A stretch of 64,000 bases of DNA from Haematococcus lacustris (lineage: Eukaryota; Chlorophyta; Chlorophyceae; Chlamydomonadales; Haematococcaceae), in contig JASKMD010000019.1 in assembly GCA_030144725.1 (NCBI GenBank), positions 7,247,841 to 7,311,840 of the forward strand, in the 5' to 3' direction. Every line of letters starts with the position of its first letter. Positions within the stretch are counted from its first letter, which is position 1. The translations under genes and the position numbers were made by a program. Below, piece after piece: positions 7,950-23,705 of the stretch. Under the pieces are notes generated by a model that did no database searches, had not been told where the DNA came from, and worked only from the letters and a program-made list of their open reading frames with translations.

Positions 7950-10886
7950 TACCGGCCCATCACCTTGTTGAACACTGACTATCGTGTCCTGGCACGGGTG
8001 TTGAATGCCCGCCTGGTGGGTGTGCTTGGTGACAGCATAGGCCCAGAACAGTCAGCTTTCCTGCCTAACAGGCTAATAGGCGACAACATCCACTTCCTAC
8101 AGTTGCTCCCAGCGGCTTTGCGTGCACAGCAGGGCATGCCAGGGTTGCCTAGTTCAGCAGCAGTGGCCTTCATTGACTTTGCCAAAGCGTATGACACCGT
8201 CAGTCGCCCCTTCTTGTATGCTGTGATTGAGGCTGTAGGAGCAGGTGCCTTTCTGCCGTGGGTGAAGGTTTTGCTGTCAGATTGTCGCGCTTGCGTGGTA
8301 GTCAATGGGTGCAAGTCCCCGTGGGCCCAATGGGAGGCTGGAGTGCGTCAGGGCTGCCCTCTGTCCCCTTCCCTCTACCTCTTTGTGGCTTGGGCCTTGT
8401 CGTGTTGGCTGCATGCGCAACCTAGCCTGGGCGTTGTAGTGGCTGGCCAGCGCCGCGTGTGCATGCAGTTTGCTGATGACACAGAAGTTTTCATTCGCTC
8501 CTTAACTGAGGCTGATGTGCAGCCCTTGTGTTTGTGCATGGCAGTCTTTAAGCAGGCCTCAGGTCAAGACATGAACACTGACAAGAGCACCCTCTTACAC
8601 GTAGGCCACCCCACCACGCATCCTGCACCTAGTGTTGTATGCGGTATGCCTGTGGTCACCATACACAAGGCCCTGGGGGTGCACATCCACAATGACATTG
8701 ATGATGTACCACACACCACTTCCATTTGGACAAGGCTGATTGAGGGGGTAGAGCACTCCTTCACTAAGCTAGCCCGCTTGCACATGTCAGCCATGGGAAG
8801 GGGCCTAGCGGCCTCCACGTTTGCCGTTAGTCGCTTCCTGTTCCATGGGGAGTTCATGGGCCTCCCCCCCCCTCCCCTCCTGCAGCGCATCACCTCAGCC
8901 TCCCAGAAGCTGGTAGATAGAGGGGTCCCACCAGACAGCAGCACCCGCAGCCCCATGCCCGGGGTCCCAGGCCTGCTCCTGTCCGGGGCGCCCAGCCAGG
9001 GGGGGTTTGGCCTCCTGCCATGGAAGCAACACATGCTGGCCCGCCATGCGGTGTGGGCGTGCAAGCTGCTGGGGTTCCTGGCCTGTGATGGCCTCCCCCT
9101 GCAGCCCATGCAGGTCCGCCGGCGCCGGGAGTTGCAAGCAGCCATGCAAGCAACCACTCCCGGCAGGCAACGCCACCTACGCAACCAGCTGCAGCGCTTG
9201 CAGCGCCCGCCTCATCGGGCGGCCTGGATGTCCCTCACTCCCCTCATCCTCCTCACCGCCAGCCCCCACCTCCACCCTGCCTTCCACCTCCTAGCCCTAG
9301 CCCGGGCCAAGCCAGGCGTGAGCGGCAACCTCCCAGAGGCTGGCCTGCCAGGCCTCCTACGGCGCATTGTGGCAGCCCTCCGCGGGTTGGGCTGCCCAAC
9401 AGACCTCACACCGGAGCTGCCGCTGCCAGTTGGGCCAGCATGCAGCCATATCCCAGTGTGGGGCAACCCGTTACTGGCCATGGAGGACGCCCAACAGCCC
9501 CCTGCCCCCTTCCCACAGCAGGCGGGGGCTCAAGCTTTGCAGTGGGTGGCAGAGTGGGCAACCACAGGCTTTCAAGAGCTGGCAGCCATCCCCTCCCTCA
9601 CCAACCTCAGCAGCCTCCTCCACCTCTGCCGGGTCACTCAGCCAGCGGGCCGGGGGGACAGGGTGGGGTCCAGGGAGTGGCAGCGGGCGGTGTGGGGGGA
9701 GGAACAGGTTGCTAGGAGCATAGCTGTGGCCGTTCGAGCCAATCCAGCCCGCTGCGCTACAGGCCTCTTCGCCATGTGGGCCCGCCTGCCCACCGGTTGG
9801 CAGCAAGAGGTGGCACGGCAAGCTCCCTTGCCAGCCCCAGCGGACCCCCAAGCTCTGCAGAGGGTGGCAGTAGCCATGGTGATGGACCGGCTAGGTTGGC
9901 TGCCTAAGGCCCCCCCCACGGGCAGGGCCCCAGCCCCCTCCCCTATCCCCATCCTTGAGGGTGCCACGGTCAAGTGCTTCACCCGGGTGCTCATGGAGCC
10001 GGTCACCATGCTGCGGGCGGAAGCCAACGCTCGGTTTGTCAAGGACGCTCTGGCCGGGATGTGGTCCCCTCCCCCTACACCTACCTCTGCCCCCCATCTA
10101 CCACTCCCCTCCTCACCCCCCGCCACTCAAGCTCAAGGGGAGGCCTGGCTTGCCTCACGCGTCCCCACCCTATGGAAGCTACCCTGGCTGAACTCATCAA
10201 AGGAGGTCATGTGGCGACTAGCAGTCAACGGGGTCCCTTGTGCGGGGGGTCTCAACATCGGCATGGCTTGCCCATGCGGCTGGGAGCATGTGCGAGATCC
10301 CTCTATCCAAGGGCAGGCCAGGGCTGATGCCCAAGGCAATGCCATGAGGCGCCACACTTTCTGGGACTGCCCCCTAGCCTGTGCCGTAGTGCGCGAACTG
10401 CGCCGAGCCTTGCCCCCTGCTGTTCACCTCCACACTGCGCATGTCTGGCTGGCCATGTCACCTTGCACCACCCATGTCCACCAGGGGGTGTGGGATGTGG
10501 TCTGCTTGGCTGCTTTGGGAGCCATGTGGCGCGGTCGGCGGGTCTGGTGGGCACGGCAACTAGATGCTAGGGACCATGCTGAAGCCCATGCCCTAAGACA
10601 AGCCTCCTTGGATGAGCTTTGGCATCTGGCTGACGCCCTACCTGATGCCACCCCTGCCTTGTCCCTACGTGACAGAGTGTGCCGCTATGTTGTAGGCGAC
10701 TTCTGGTCTCAAGTGCAGGACTTTGTTGCATTACACACCATCCCCCACAACTGGCCTGCTGGGAACTCCATTCCTCACAATCACCCTTTCATTTGCACCC
10801 ATGGTGACGGCCAAGCCAGGCAGCTACGCACCCACCTGCCTGACATTGGAGCCATAGAGGACATGCTACCTGTTGATTTGGACTGA
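7950..10886 (+). CDS. LINE reverse transcriptase, N-terminally truncated
   Basis: Open frame of 979 codons within the element. The frame accidentally continues upstream through the flank to an ATG at 7902 in the tRNA, which is not an authentic start. Visible in order: YRPITLLNTDYRVLARV (first RT block), QSAFLPNRLIGDN, AFIDFAKAYDTVSR (catalytic Asp), GVRQGCPLSPSLYLF, and QFADDTEVFI with the FADD box at 8469-8480 in place of the common YADD. Then comes thumb sequence with QGGFGLLPW. Near the C-terminus CPCGWEH followed by RHTFWDCPLA (about 10260-10390) matches the zinc-binding zf-RVT type tail of plant and algal L1-clade proteins. No endonuclease domain is present. No stop or frameshift interrupts the frame. 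Confidence 0.9.
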   Translation, partial: YRPITLLNTDYRVLARVLNARLVGVLGDSIGPEQSAFLPNRLIGDNIHFLQLLPAALRAQQGMPGLPSSAAVAFIDFAKAYDTVSRPFLYAVIEAVGAGAFLPWVKVLLSDCRACVVVNGCKSPWAQWEAGVRQGCPLSPSLYLFVAWALSCWLHAQPSLGVVVAGQRRVCMQFADDTEVFIRSLTEADVQPLCLCMAVFKQASGQDMNTDKSTLLHVGHPTTHPAPSVVCGMPVVTIHKALGVHIHNDIDDVPHTTSIWTRLIEGVEHSFTKLARLHMSAMGRGLAASTFAVSRFLFHGEFMGLPPPPLLQRITSASQKLVDRGVPPDSSTRSPMPGVPGLLLSGAPSQGGFGLLPWKQHMLARHAVWACKLLGFLACDGLPLQPMQVRRRRELQAAMQATTPGRQRHLRNQLQRLQRPPHRAAWMSLTPLILLTASPHLHPAFHLLALARAKPGVSGNLPEAGLPGLLRRIVAALRGLGCPTDLTPELPLPVGPACSHIPVWGNPLLAMEDAQQPPAPFPQQAGAQALQWVAEWATTGFQELAAIPSLTNLSSLLHLCRVTQPAGRGDRVGSREWQRAVWGEEQVARSIAVAVRANPARCATGLFAMWARLPTGWQQEVARQAPLPAPADPQALQRVAVAMVMDRLGWLPKAPPTGRAPAPSPIPILEGATVKCFTRVLMEPVTMLRAEANARFVKDALAGMWSPPPTPTSAPHLPLPSSPPATQAQGEAWLASRVPTLWKLPWLNSSKEVMWRLAVNGVPCAGGLNIGMACPCGWEHVRDPSIQGQARADAQGNAMRRHTFWDCPLACAVVRELRRALPPAVHLHTAHVWLAMSPCTTHVHQGVWDVVCLAALGAMWRGRRVWWARQLDARDHAEAHALRQASLDELWHLADALPDATPALSLRDRVCRYVVGDFWSQVQDFVALHTIPHNWPAGNSIPHNHPFICTHGDGQARQLRTHLPDIGAIEDMLPVDLD

Positions 10887-11183
10887 GTTTGATCTTGCCT
10901 AGCCTGGCCGTTGGGGGTAGTTGCCTTGTCTTGTCTTCCTTGTCTAGCTGGGCCTCCTAGTAGGCAGGTGGTGGGGACGCTAAGGACGCCTTTAGAGCTT
11001 TGTGCCTTGTCCTTGCTGTCTGTCGCCTAGTGCAGTCCGGGTAGCGTGTGGCAGGCCTGACAAGCGCTAGACCTCCCCCTGTACCCCCTTGGTGCCCATG
11101 AGGGCTGTTTGCTCTGTGTGAGCGTGTGTTGCCCCAGACAGTGTGACGGTGGCCCTGCCACTGGTGCTGTAATGCCCCTCTCT
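7950..11183 (+). mobile_element. 5'-truncated L1-like LINE inserted in the tRNA-Ala repeat
   Basis: 3234 bp between two 102-bp duplications. Its first codon is already inside the reverse transcriptase fingers, so the endonuclease and any ORF1 are missing, as expected from incomplete target-primed reverse transcription. The 3' part (10887-11183) is untranslated and ends in a TCTCT-rich stretch; there is no poly(A) tail. The reverse transcriptase frame is undisturbed, so the insertion looks recent, though the truncated copy cannot be autonomous. Confidence 0.88.
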
Positions 11184-11285
11184 CTCAGTTGGTAGAGCGC
11201 TTGCTTCGCATGCTAGAGGTCTAGGGTTCGACTCCCTATGGCTCCACACGCTTTTGCATGCCCAGCTTCCCGTCATATGTCGCAC
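11184..11285. repeat. 102-bp target site duplication, right copy, with truncated tRNA-Ala
   Basis: Second copy of 7848-7949 with two changes: G to A in the T arm (TCTAGGGTTCG) and C to T in the flank. It lacks the first ten bases of the tRNA gene, so it cannot fold as a tRNA, although anticodon and T arms are intact. Confidence 0.88.
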
Positions 11286-11775
11286 ATAGTAGCAGGTGGC
11301 AGTATGCACATTGTTGCCTAGCAGTATAGAAGCGTGAAGTGCTCGTATTTGGTTGTTCTGATTGATTTAGGCGTCAGTGGCGTGCTCACTCGTGGCTTGC
11401 CAATGATGCCCAGTGACGTGCATGGGTGATACAACCCCAGCCAAGACATTCACCGCCAAGGGCAGCACATGGTTTGCTAGCTGATGGTGCAGCACCACAA
11501 CCGCGCATGGTCGGTCTTTTTATGTTATGGGGCAGGTGTACAAGTTGCAGCAAAGGCAGTTCTATAGAAGCAGACACCACAGCTGCTTTTGCTAAACATG
11601 GTGCACCACTCACCAAAGGCATGTGTTCCAGCTCTAAACCAGTAAAGTAGTACCCTGGTGTGGTGCATACATAGGGTAGCATGTGTGCAATCCTAGCTTG
11701 CTTGCCGAGCCTTGCGTAGAGCACATAGCTCGCTTGCTTACGCTGGCAGGGTGGCAATGGTGATGTTCATGTAAA
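11286..11775 (+). repeat. Right half of the tRNA-Ala repeat (copy 1)
   Basis: Matches 15606-15990 closely from ATAGTAGCAGGTGGC onward. Copy 1 carries about 100 bp (around 11611-11715) that copy 2 lacks. A minus-strand open frame is conserved in both copies (for example PTMRGCGAAPSASKPC), but it has no family likeness and may be fortuitous. Confidence 0.75.
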
Positions 11776-13705
11776 CCTTGATGTAGCCTGCTTACCTTGC
11801 TGTCTTGCTTTACGAAAGCATATATGGTGTTGACCAGGAAACAATGGAGTGGTTGCGCATAGACATTTGTTGTGTATCTGTAATGGAGGGGACTGTTCCA
11901 CTGCCTGCCTACTTCAGCTGTGCTTCTTGTGTTGTGTCATGCCATTGGTAAGAGTCCAAATAGAGGCAACCTCACCCTGTAGCCCATATGCACCCTTGGT
12001 GTGAGGAAGCAGGTAGGCTGGGCAGTCTGTTTTGTTGCCTTCACTCCCTTACACCTTCTCAAGTGTGGCTTTGTTTCGAAGCATATGCCTGACCTTGAGG
12101 CTGCCCAGCCTAGCAGTTCTGCTAGGGCTTCCTGTCACAACAGATAAGTGCATGGCATCGCACATGATGAAGAACCAGTTCTGTAGCTAGTCACCCTATA
12201 GCTGTATCGTCGTCAAGCAGCGTGTATGCCCTGTTACTTGCACAGTGCCTTGCACCCAGGCTGCCAGTCCAGCTCAACAAAACTTATTCAACACGGAACA
12301 ACATGTTGGGCTGTGGGTAATCTCACTCAGCTACTACAAACATGTTGTAGCATCCTCGGTCGCACCCTTGATGACTACAGCCCCCACGTAGATGGCACTT
12401 TCCCGGGACAGACCACTGGGCACCTCATCAAAACTAACAGCTTAATTGCTTAAAGGCTAACAGCCCATGTGACGCGCATGCCACAAACCATCAATTAAGC
12501 TTCTGGCTGGCTGTTGGTGGCACGCCCAATCAATTAGGGTGGAGACGCCATCCCATTCCATCCCATGCTGCTCCTCATGACGGTGTAGGCCACCACCTTC
12601 TTTACACACGTCACACACCGCTGTCAAGGTCGTCCTTGTGCCCTAACGAAGTTGTTAGCCTGCCTTTTTGCTGCCAGCTGGTTTGGGCTGGTTTGGGCCA
12701 CGCCCTGTTTCACAAGAGTGACGAGCAGCTTGGCGAGCCCCATGACTTTGCACCGACAGCATAAAAACCACAGCTTATATTGAGCCTGGCTCACAACACT
12801 ATTGCTGGGCTGCCAGTCCAGCTCCAGCAAAGAAAACCGCTAGCTCTCTCCCAACACCTTGTCCCTCACTAGGGACTACTGCAAGGAACCACTAGGACCA
12901 CTACGGACTGTCTGTGTTGAGTGGCAGATGGGCGCCTTCCACCTACACTGTTGCCCGACCCCTATGACAGGGCTATGTTCTAGAGTTGGCATGCCCTGCA
13001 AGCGCTATGTGTGAGCTGATGACAGCTCAAGAGAGGGGGAACACACTGATGTGCCCCAGAAGGCTGCTGCTGCTGCTGGGCCTTGGGTGCTCGATCTTGC
13101 AGCTGCTTGTAGCCAGGCCTGGGTACTCCCTGCCCTTGTGAGGTAGCTTCAGTGCTCTGGCCATCAGGACAGCTCTCGTGGGCACCACTTGCTCTCCCCA
13201 GTGCGCTGCCGTTTCAGTGCTGCGTTGCAGTCCCTTTCCACCCACCTGCCAGGCTGTGGTCCTGGTTTGCAAGGGAAGCCTTGCCCTCGCCTTGGCCTGC
13301 GCCCGTGGTGGGCTGGGTGGGCTTTGCTGCCTGCTCAGCCTTGGTGCGCTTGCTGCGCTTGGCTGGTGGGGGAGCACCTGGCCCGGGCTCCGAGGCTGCT
13401 GCCCGTGTGGCTGCTTAGCTGCATTGAGGCTGTGGGGGCTGGCATGTAGGCGCCTGGGAGCACCACATCAGGCCTTGCACTGGATGGTCACGCCGCTGGC
13501 TCCAAGCTGGGCGCACCAGGCAGTGGACCACCTCTGCAGCAGCAGCCAGCCTGTGATGGACACAGGGTGGCATCGCTGCACTGTATCTCACAGCACTGCA
13601 GCAACACAGAGCTGGTCGCATGGAGGGTTGCAGTACACAGGACACCAAACAGGCTTCTACACAGCTCCCTGTTGGTCTGCCCGTCTGTCTGCCTGCACGC
13701 TGCAG
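11776..13705. other. No gene recognised upstream of the glycosyltransferase exon
   Basis: Only short open frames without motifs. Upstream exons of the glycosyltransferase-like gene should lie here if that gene is real, but I could not identify any by splice phase or family motifs. Confidence 0.4.
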
Positions 13706-13806
13706 GTCTTGCTGCTGCGCCACTTGGTGGCGTCCCGCATTGTGCGCATGGGCTGGAACGTGCTGTCCATCGACGCAGACGTGCTGTTCGTCACCGACCC
13801 CTACAG
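13706..13806 (+). pseudogene. Isolated exon of a nucleotide-sugar transferase-like gene
   Basis: Flanked by a CTGCAG acceptor and a GTAAGG donor. The 101-nt exon reads VLLLRHLVASRIVRMG, then NVLSIDADVLFVTDPY. This has the hydrophobic strand plus DxD pattern (DADVLF..DPY) of the Nucleotid_trans family (Pfam PF03407), which includes plant and algal Golgi arabinosyl/xylosyltransferases. The DxD pair binds the metal and sugar nucleotide. No partner exons were found on either side, and the donor is followed by a SINE, so it may be a gene relic or an exon of a long, otherwise unseen gene. Confidence 0.55.
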
Positions 13807-13818
13807 GTAAGGGCCCTG

Positions 13819-14154
13819 AAGAAGAAGAAGAAGACTACTCCGGCATTCACCGGCGTGCATTAAGGGAGGAGCTACCGCCTGGGGCGCGGTCTGCTCCCAC
13901 CAATCGAGCCAACAAAAGAGGCGACCCCCCTACCCTCCTTCCCTCTTAGCAGCCCTGAGTCTGTAGCTTGTCTTTGCAATGGAGTGGGCTGTCTCCACCG
14001 CGTGTCTTGTTAACTTGTGTAATTGTTTAGTAGTGTTATATTGTGAGACCCCCAAGGCCAGGAGGTGTTGCCGTGTGTGTGCTTCATACGTTATGCCCCC
14101 TATGCCTAGGAGGATTGGTCTAATCTCTACCATGTGGTCTTCCTTGCGTATGGT
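13819..14154 (-). mobile_element. SINE-like insertion (SINE 2), 14-bp target duplication over a splice donor
   Basis: 336 bp flanked by the direct repeat AGGTAAGGGCCCTG (13805-13818 and 14155-14168). The low-coordinate end is an AAG-triplet tail followed by GACTACTCC, a short hairpin and CGTGCATTAAGG, which is the same 3' architecture as SINE 1 (GACTACTCC, hairpin, CGTGCACTAAGG). The hairpin sequences differ but both pair. A clear pol III promoter is not visible in this copy. The duplicated target contains the GTAAGG splice donor of the upstream exon, so the insertion doubled that donor. Confidence 0.72.
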
Positions 14155-14168
14155 AGGTAAGGGCCCTG

Positions 14169-15100
14169 CAGGGATCTGACTCAACGGTGGTAGGACCAAG
14201 GCATCCTGCACAGCAGCACAACGCGCCTCCACGCGCAAGTACTTTGCCTGCAGGCCATTGAACTGCATAGCATAGCAGGCTCATGGAAGCAAGGTGTGAC
14301 TTGTACCACTTCCCGGCGGCTTCCTAGTCTTGCACTTGCCAGCCTCAGCCATGCAACGGTTATGCCATGCTGCACAACCCGACCCGACTCATAAGTACAT
14401 TTGTGCAATAAGAGGGTATGATGGTAGGGAACAATCCGTTTGGCTCGGCCAGATCTGACGGTTCAAGTGGGCGCCGTAGATGTGGTAGCGGTGCTGAGTT
14501 GATTGTACTCCTACATCCAGCACATTCTTGCATCCTATCAATTTCCTTATGTCACTGCTGTGCTGTTTTGCTGCAGACATGATAAGCTGCGGTGGAAGCA
14601 TAACATGCCAGGTTCTCAGCTGGTATGCCTCACCACGGTGCCTCAGTAGCATGGGGCCATGGCATGGCATGTTGTAACCTTGCTTGTACATGCCAGCCAT
14701 TCTAAGGGAACTGTGTGACTATACCCCCGCTATGGCAATTGTAGTTGCTTACCCATCTTGTCATCATACAGTTACCAAGCACCATGCCTGTCATTGCCAA
14801 TATCAGTGCCATGTCGCAGGTGCTTCCATGTCCCATTCCTGTGCAATGGAGATGCAAGACGTGCAGCAGGCTTGTCACATGTGCAACCTCCCGCTTGACA
14901 CAATGTATGGAATGACGGGCGCAGGGCACCTCTGACATAGAACAGGGTGCTAGGGGTTTCTGTTGGACTTGCAGAATGCTGGGCTGAGCGGGGGACAAGG
15001 CACCACTGGGCTTAGAGCCTGCATGGGTCAACACAGCAAATCAACGTGTCCCGCAACTCTTCATGAAGGAGGTTGTGAAGGTGGTGCTTCATGCTGCTGC
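14169..15100. other. Intergenic, nothing supported
   Basis: Short frames only, on both strands, with no motif, splice structure or RNA fold that I can support. Confidence 0.45.
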
Positions 15101-15990
15101 TTGCAGGGAGGGCGTACACAATGAGCTTCACTGTCAGCGTCTTGAGCCTTTGCCCTCATGGAGCCAGCAAAGGTAAGTTGCGCTCATCCAGTGCTTATGT
15201 TGTACTCATGCGGGAGATGCCCAGTGTAGGTATAATTGAAGGGCTTCACATTGTGCACAGTGACTGACATTGGTTCCTAACTCATGGCAAACAGCTTGGC
15301 GTTTAGCTCACTCATGGCATGGCCACATCCTTTGGGCCTGTCTGTTGTATTGTATGGGCCACGAGCCCTGCTTTGGGTGGCTGGCCAGAAAGCAGGCTGG
15401 GGCTAGTGTGAGGCAAAGTCTGCGCTCGGATTTGTGCATGCCGCATATCAACAACAGGGGTAAGTGAGAGTGCATCAGCAGCACTAAGTTGTATGTGTGG
15501 GGCTATAGCTCAGTTGGTAGAGCGCTTGCTTCATGCTAGAGGTCTGGGGTTCCACTACCTATGGCTCCACACGCTTTTGCATGCCCAGCCTCCCGTCATA
15601 TGTCGCACATAGTAGCAGGTGGCGGTATGCACATTGTTGCCTAGCAGTATAGAAGCGTGAAGTGCTCGTATTTGGTTGTTCTGATTCGTTTAGGCGTCAG
15701 TGGCGTGCTCACTCGTGGCTTGCCAATGATGCCCAGTGACGTGCATGGGTGATACAACCCCAGCCAAGACATTCACTGCCAAGGGCAGCACATGGTTTGC
15801 TAGCTGATGGTGCAGCACCACAACCGCGCATGGTCGGTCTTTTTATGTTCTTAGGCAGGTGTACAAGTTGCAGCAAAGGCAGTTCTATAGAAGCAGACAC
15901 CACAGCTGCTTTTGCTAAACATAGTGCACCAGTGGTAGAGCACATAGCTCGCTTGCTTACGCTGGCAGGGTGGCAATGGTGGTGTTCACT
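15101..15990 (+). repeat. tRNA-Ala repeat copy 2: empty site of the LINE
   Basis: Contains the left flank, tRNA and right flank contiguously, without the LINE or the 102-bp duplication. It therefore defines the pre-insertion sequence of the locus at 7848-11285. Relative to copy 1 it lacks about 100 bp near 15930. Confidence 0.85.
15499..15569 (+). pseudogene. tRNA-Ala pseudogene
   Basis: Copy of the tRNA at 7838 with a 2-bp deletion in the anticodon loop (TTCGCAT has become TTCAT) and substitutions in the T arm (GGTTCCACTAC for GGTTCGACTCC). The anticodon and the B box are both destroyed, so it should be neither transcribed well nor functional. Confidence 0.85.
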
Positions 15991-16068
15991 GGTGGTGCTT
16001 TATTGCAGCCTGCTGACTTCTCTGTCTTGCTTGACTACAGCATTCATGTCGCTGATCGGTTTCTTGAA

Positions 16069-16443
16069 TTAGGGCCTAGGGGACACACATTTGTAGTGGG
16101 CTACAAGGGGAAGGTGCATTGCATCACACCCAGCTCGGAGTGTTTTGTCAACAAGGGTGGCTGGCCCTAGAGCATCACCGCGCTCATAGCGCAGATGGGC
16201 CTGGCCGAGCATTGGAGCATCACGTAGTACCTCCCAAACAGTGTCTCTCCCATCATCATTGGGTGCCATGCACAAAGTTGTCCAAGCTTTCCATTTGCCA
16301 ACCACGCATGGTGCAGTCGACAACTTGCACAACACGCAACGGTCCAACTTGACCAATGTGCCCTCCAGCTGCACATCTTGCCCGTTGTTGGGATGTGCGA
16401 ACGATGGCACGTACCTGCACAGTGTACAAAGGAAGTTTTGCAT
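16069..16443 (-). other. Unassigned open frame
   Basis: A 124-codon minus-strand frame with balanced, protein-like composition (for example VQLEGTLVKLDRC, GKWKAWTTLC, GRDTVWEVL). It shows no recognised family, and start and stop are not supported by splice sites or context. It could be an exon of a decayed element gene or chance. The rest of 15991-17293 shows no supported gene and should hold the promoter of the TPR gene. Confidence 0.25.
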
Positions 16444-17293
16444 GTGGTGACTTGTAAGGCAATGGCATAATTCACGGCATTACAGTCTTTGGTTATAACT
16501 ATGCCATAATTGCCTGCATTTTTACAATTGGATGATTCCTTGGCAGGGCATTGCTGTGATTGTCATCAACATCCCCTACTAGTTTCATATATAAATACCA
16601 CGTCCGTGCTCCTTGACACCACATAGTGTGTGATGGGTGACATTCCCTGCCATTGTGCACTCACTGCGTGCATTATGTTGTGACCTGTTTCATTGCATAC
16701 CTTGTGCCAAAACAAGCAGTAGGTCGGGGTTTCAGCGCAGATGTCGCCCTGGCTGGACCGGGGGCCGGGTTTGCAGCAACCCTGCATGGTCGCAGTCGGG
16801 TCCACGGTTAGTGAGACACACGCGCTCATTGTTGCAGCTAGGCAACGGAGCAAGTGCGAAATGTTCTTACTCGCAGCTATCCCAGCAGGACGGCCGACGA
16901 CAAAAGGTCTGTGTTCGGCAAAAGGTAGCGACTCGAGCAACGAGCGATACAGGGCAGTAGGCAGTACTTCTAGCCTTGCAGCTGTGAGTTAAACAAGCTT
17001 GGCATCGAGATGTCAACTTTGGTGGGCGCACGGAATAATCGGTGCACAGCCCTGACTAGACCTCCACAGCAAGCGGGTGAAAAAATCGCGGCACGCGGTG
17101 GCCTGGTTGGTCCATGCTGGCCCATTTGTATACTTCCTCAGGTGTGTCACAGCTGAATTAGGCGCTGCACATGTCAGGTGACAGTGACATATTGAGGCGA
17201 ACCACAATCAAGGCGAAGCCTGCTCTTTTGCTTTGGCGTTCTCCATAAAGACATTGCCCGACAGATTGAAACAGGCATTTCGAATCATACAAC

Positions 17294-23224
<5,931 letters not shown>

Positions 23225-23705
23225 CCCGCGCTCAGTCAGGTCGAGGCTCACATGTTCATGTACATCTTTGGCAGGAGCTGAGAAGCACGGAGTGTTCGAA
23301 TGCGGAGAAGACGAAGGTCGCGGGAGTGCATAGTCTGCTAAAATACGAGGAAGAACATGTGACACTTCAGCACAAGCTCGCCACTGCTGGGACGGGCAAG
23401 CCCATGGGGAGAAAGCCGCTAATCACGGTTCTAGCTGACCACACAGAGCAAGGAGAACACACGTGATCCGAGCTTCCTTCAAATCTTGCTGTCTAAATGA
23501 AAGCATGCGCCAATGCTTCATAGTTCATGCCATGCAAGATAGGCCCCATGATAGCGGGCTCCGTCGATGGAGCGCTTGGTGCACGATACCTCTTCTGAAG
23601 ATTCCACATGCCCAAACCCCTGACCCCTGACGGCTGACGGCTTCAGCGGTGCAAGCCACCATCATCACATGCACCTACACAACACCCAAGTAACCCGCCA
23701 CCACA
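23225..23705. other. Convergent intergenic region (3' ends of the TPR and MFAP1 genes)
   Basis: 481 bp between the stop of the TPR gene and the stop of MFAP1; must hold both 3' UTRs and poly(A) sites. No TGTAA-type green algal poly(A) signal was assigned with confidence and no further gene is visible. Confidence 0.6.

Noticed and set aside
8564..9184. Minus-strand frame of 206 codons inside the LINE
   Set aside because: Shadow of the reverse transcriptase frame; no motifs of its own.
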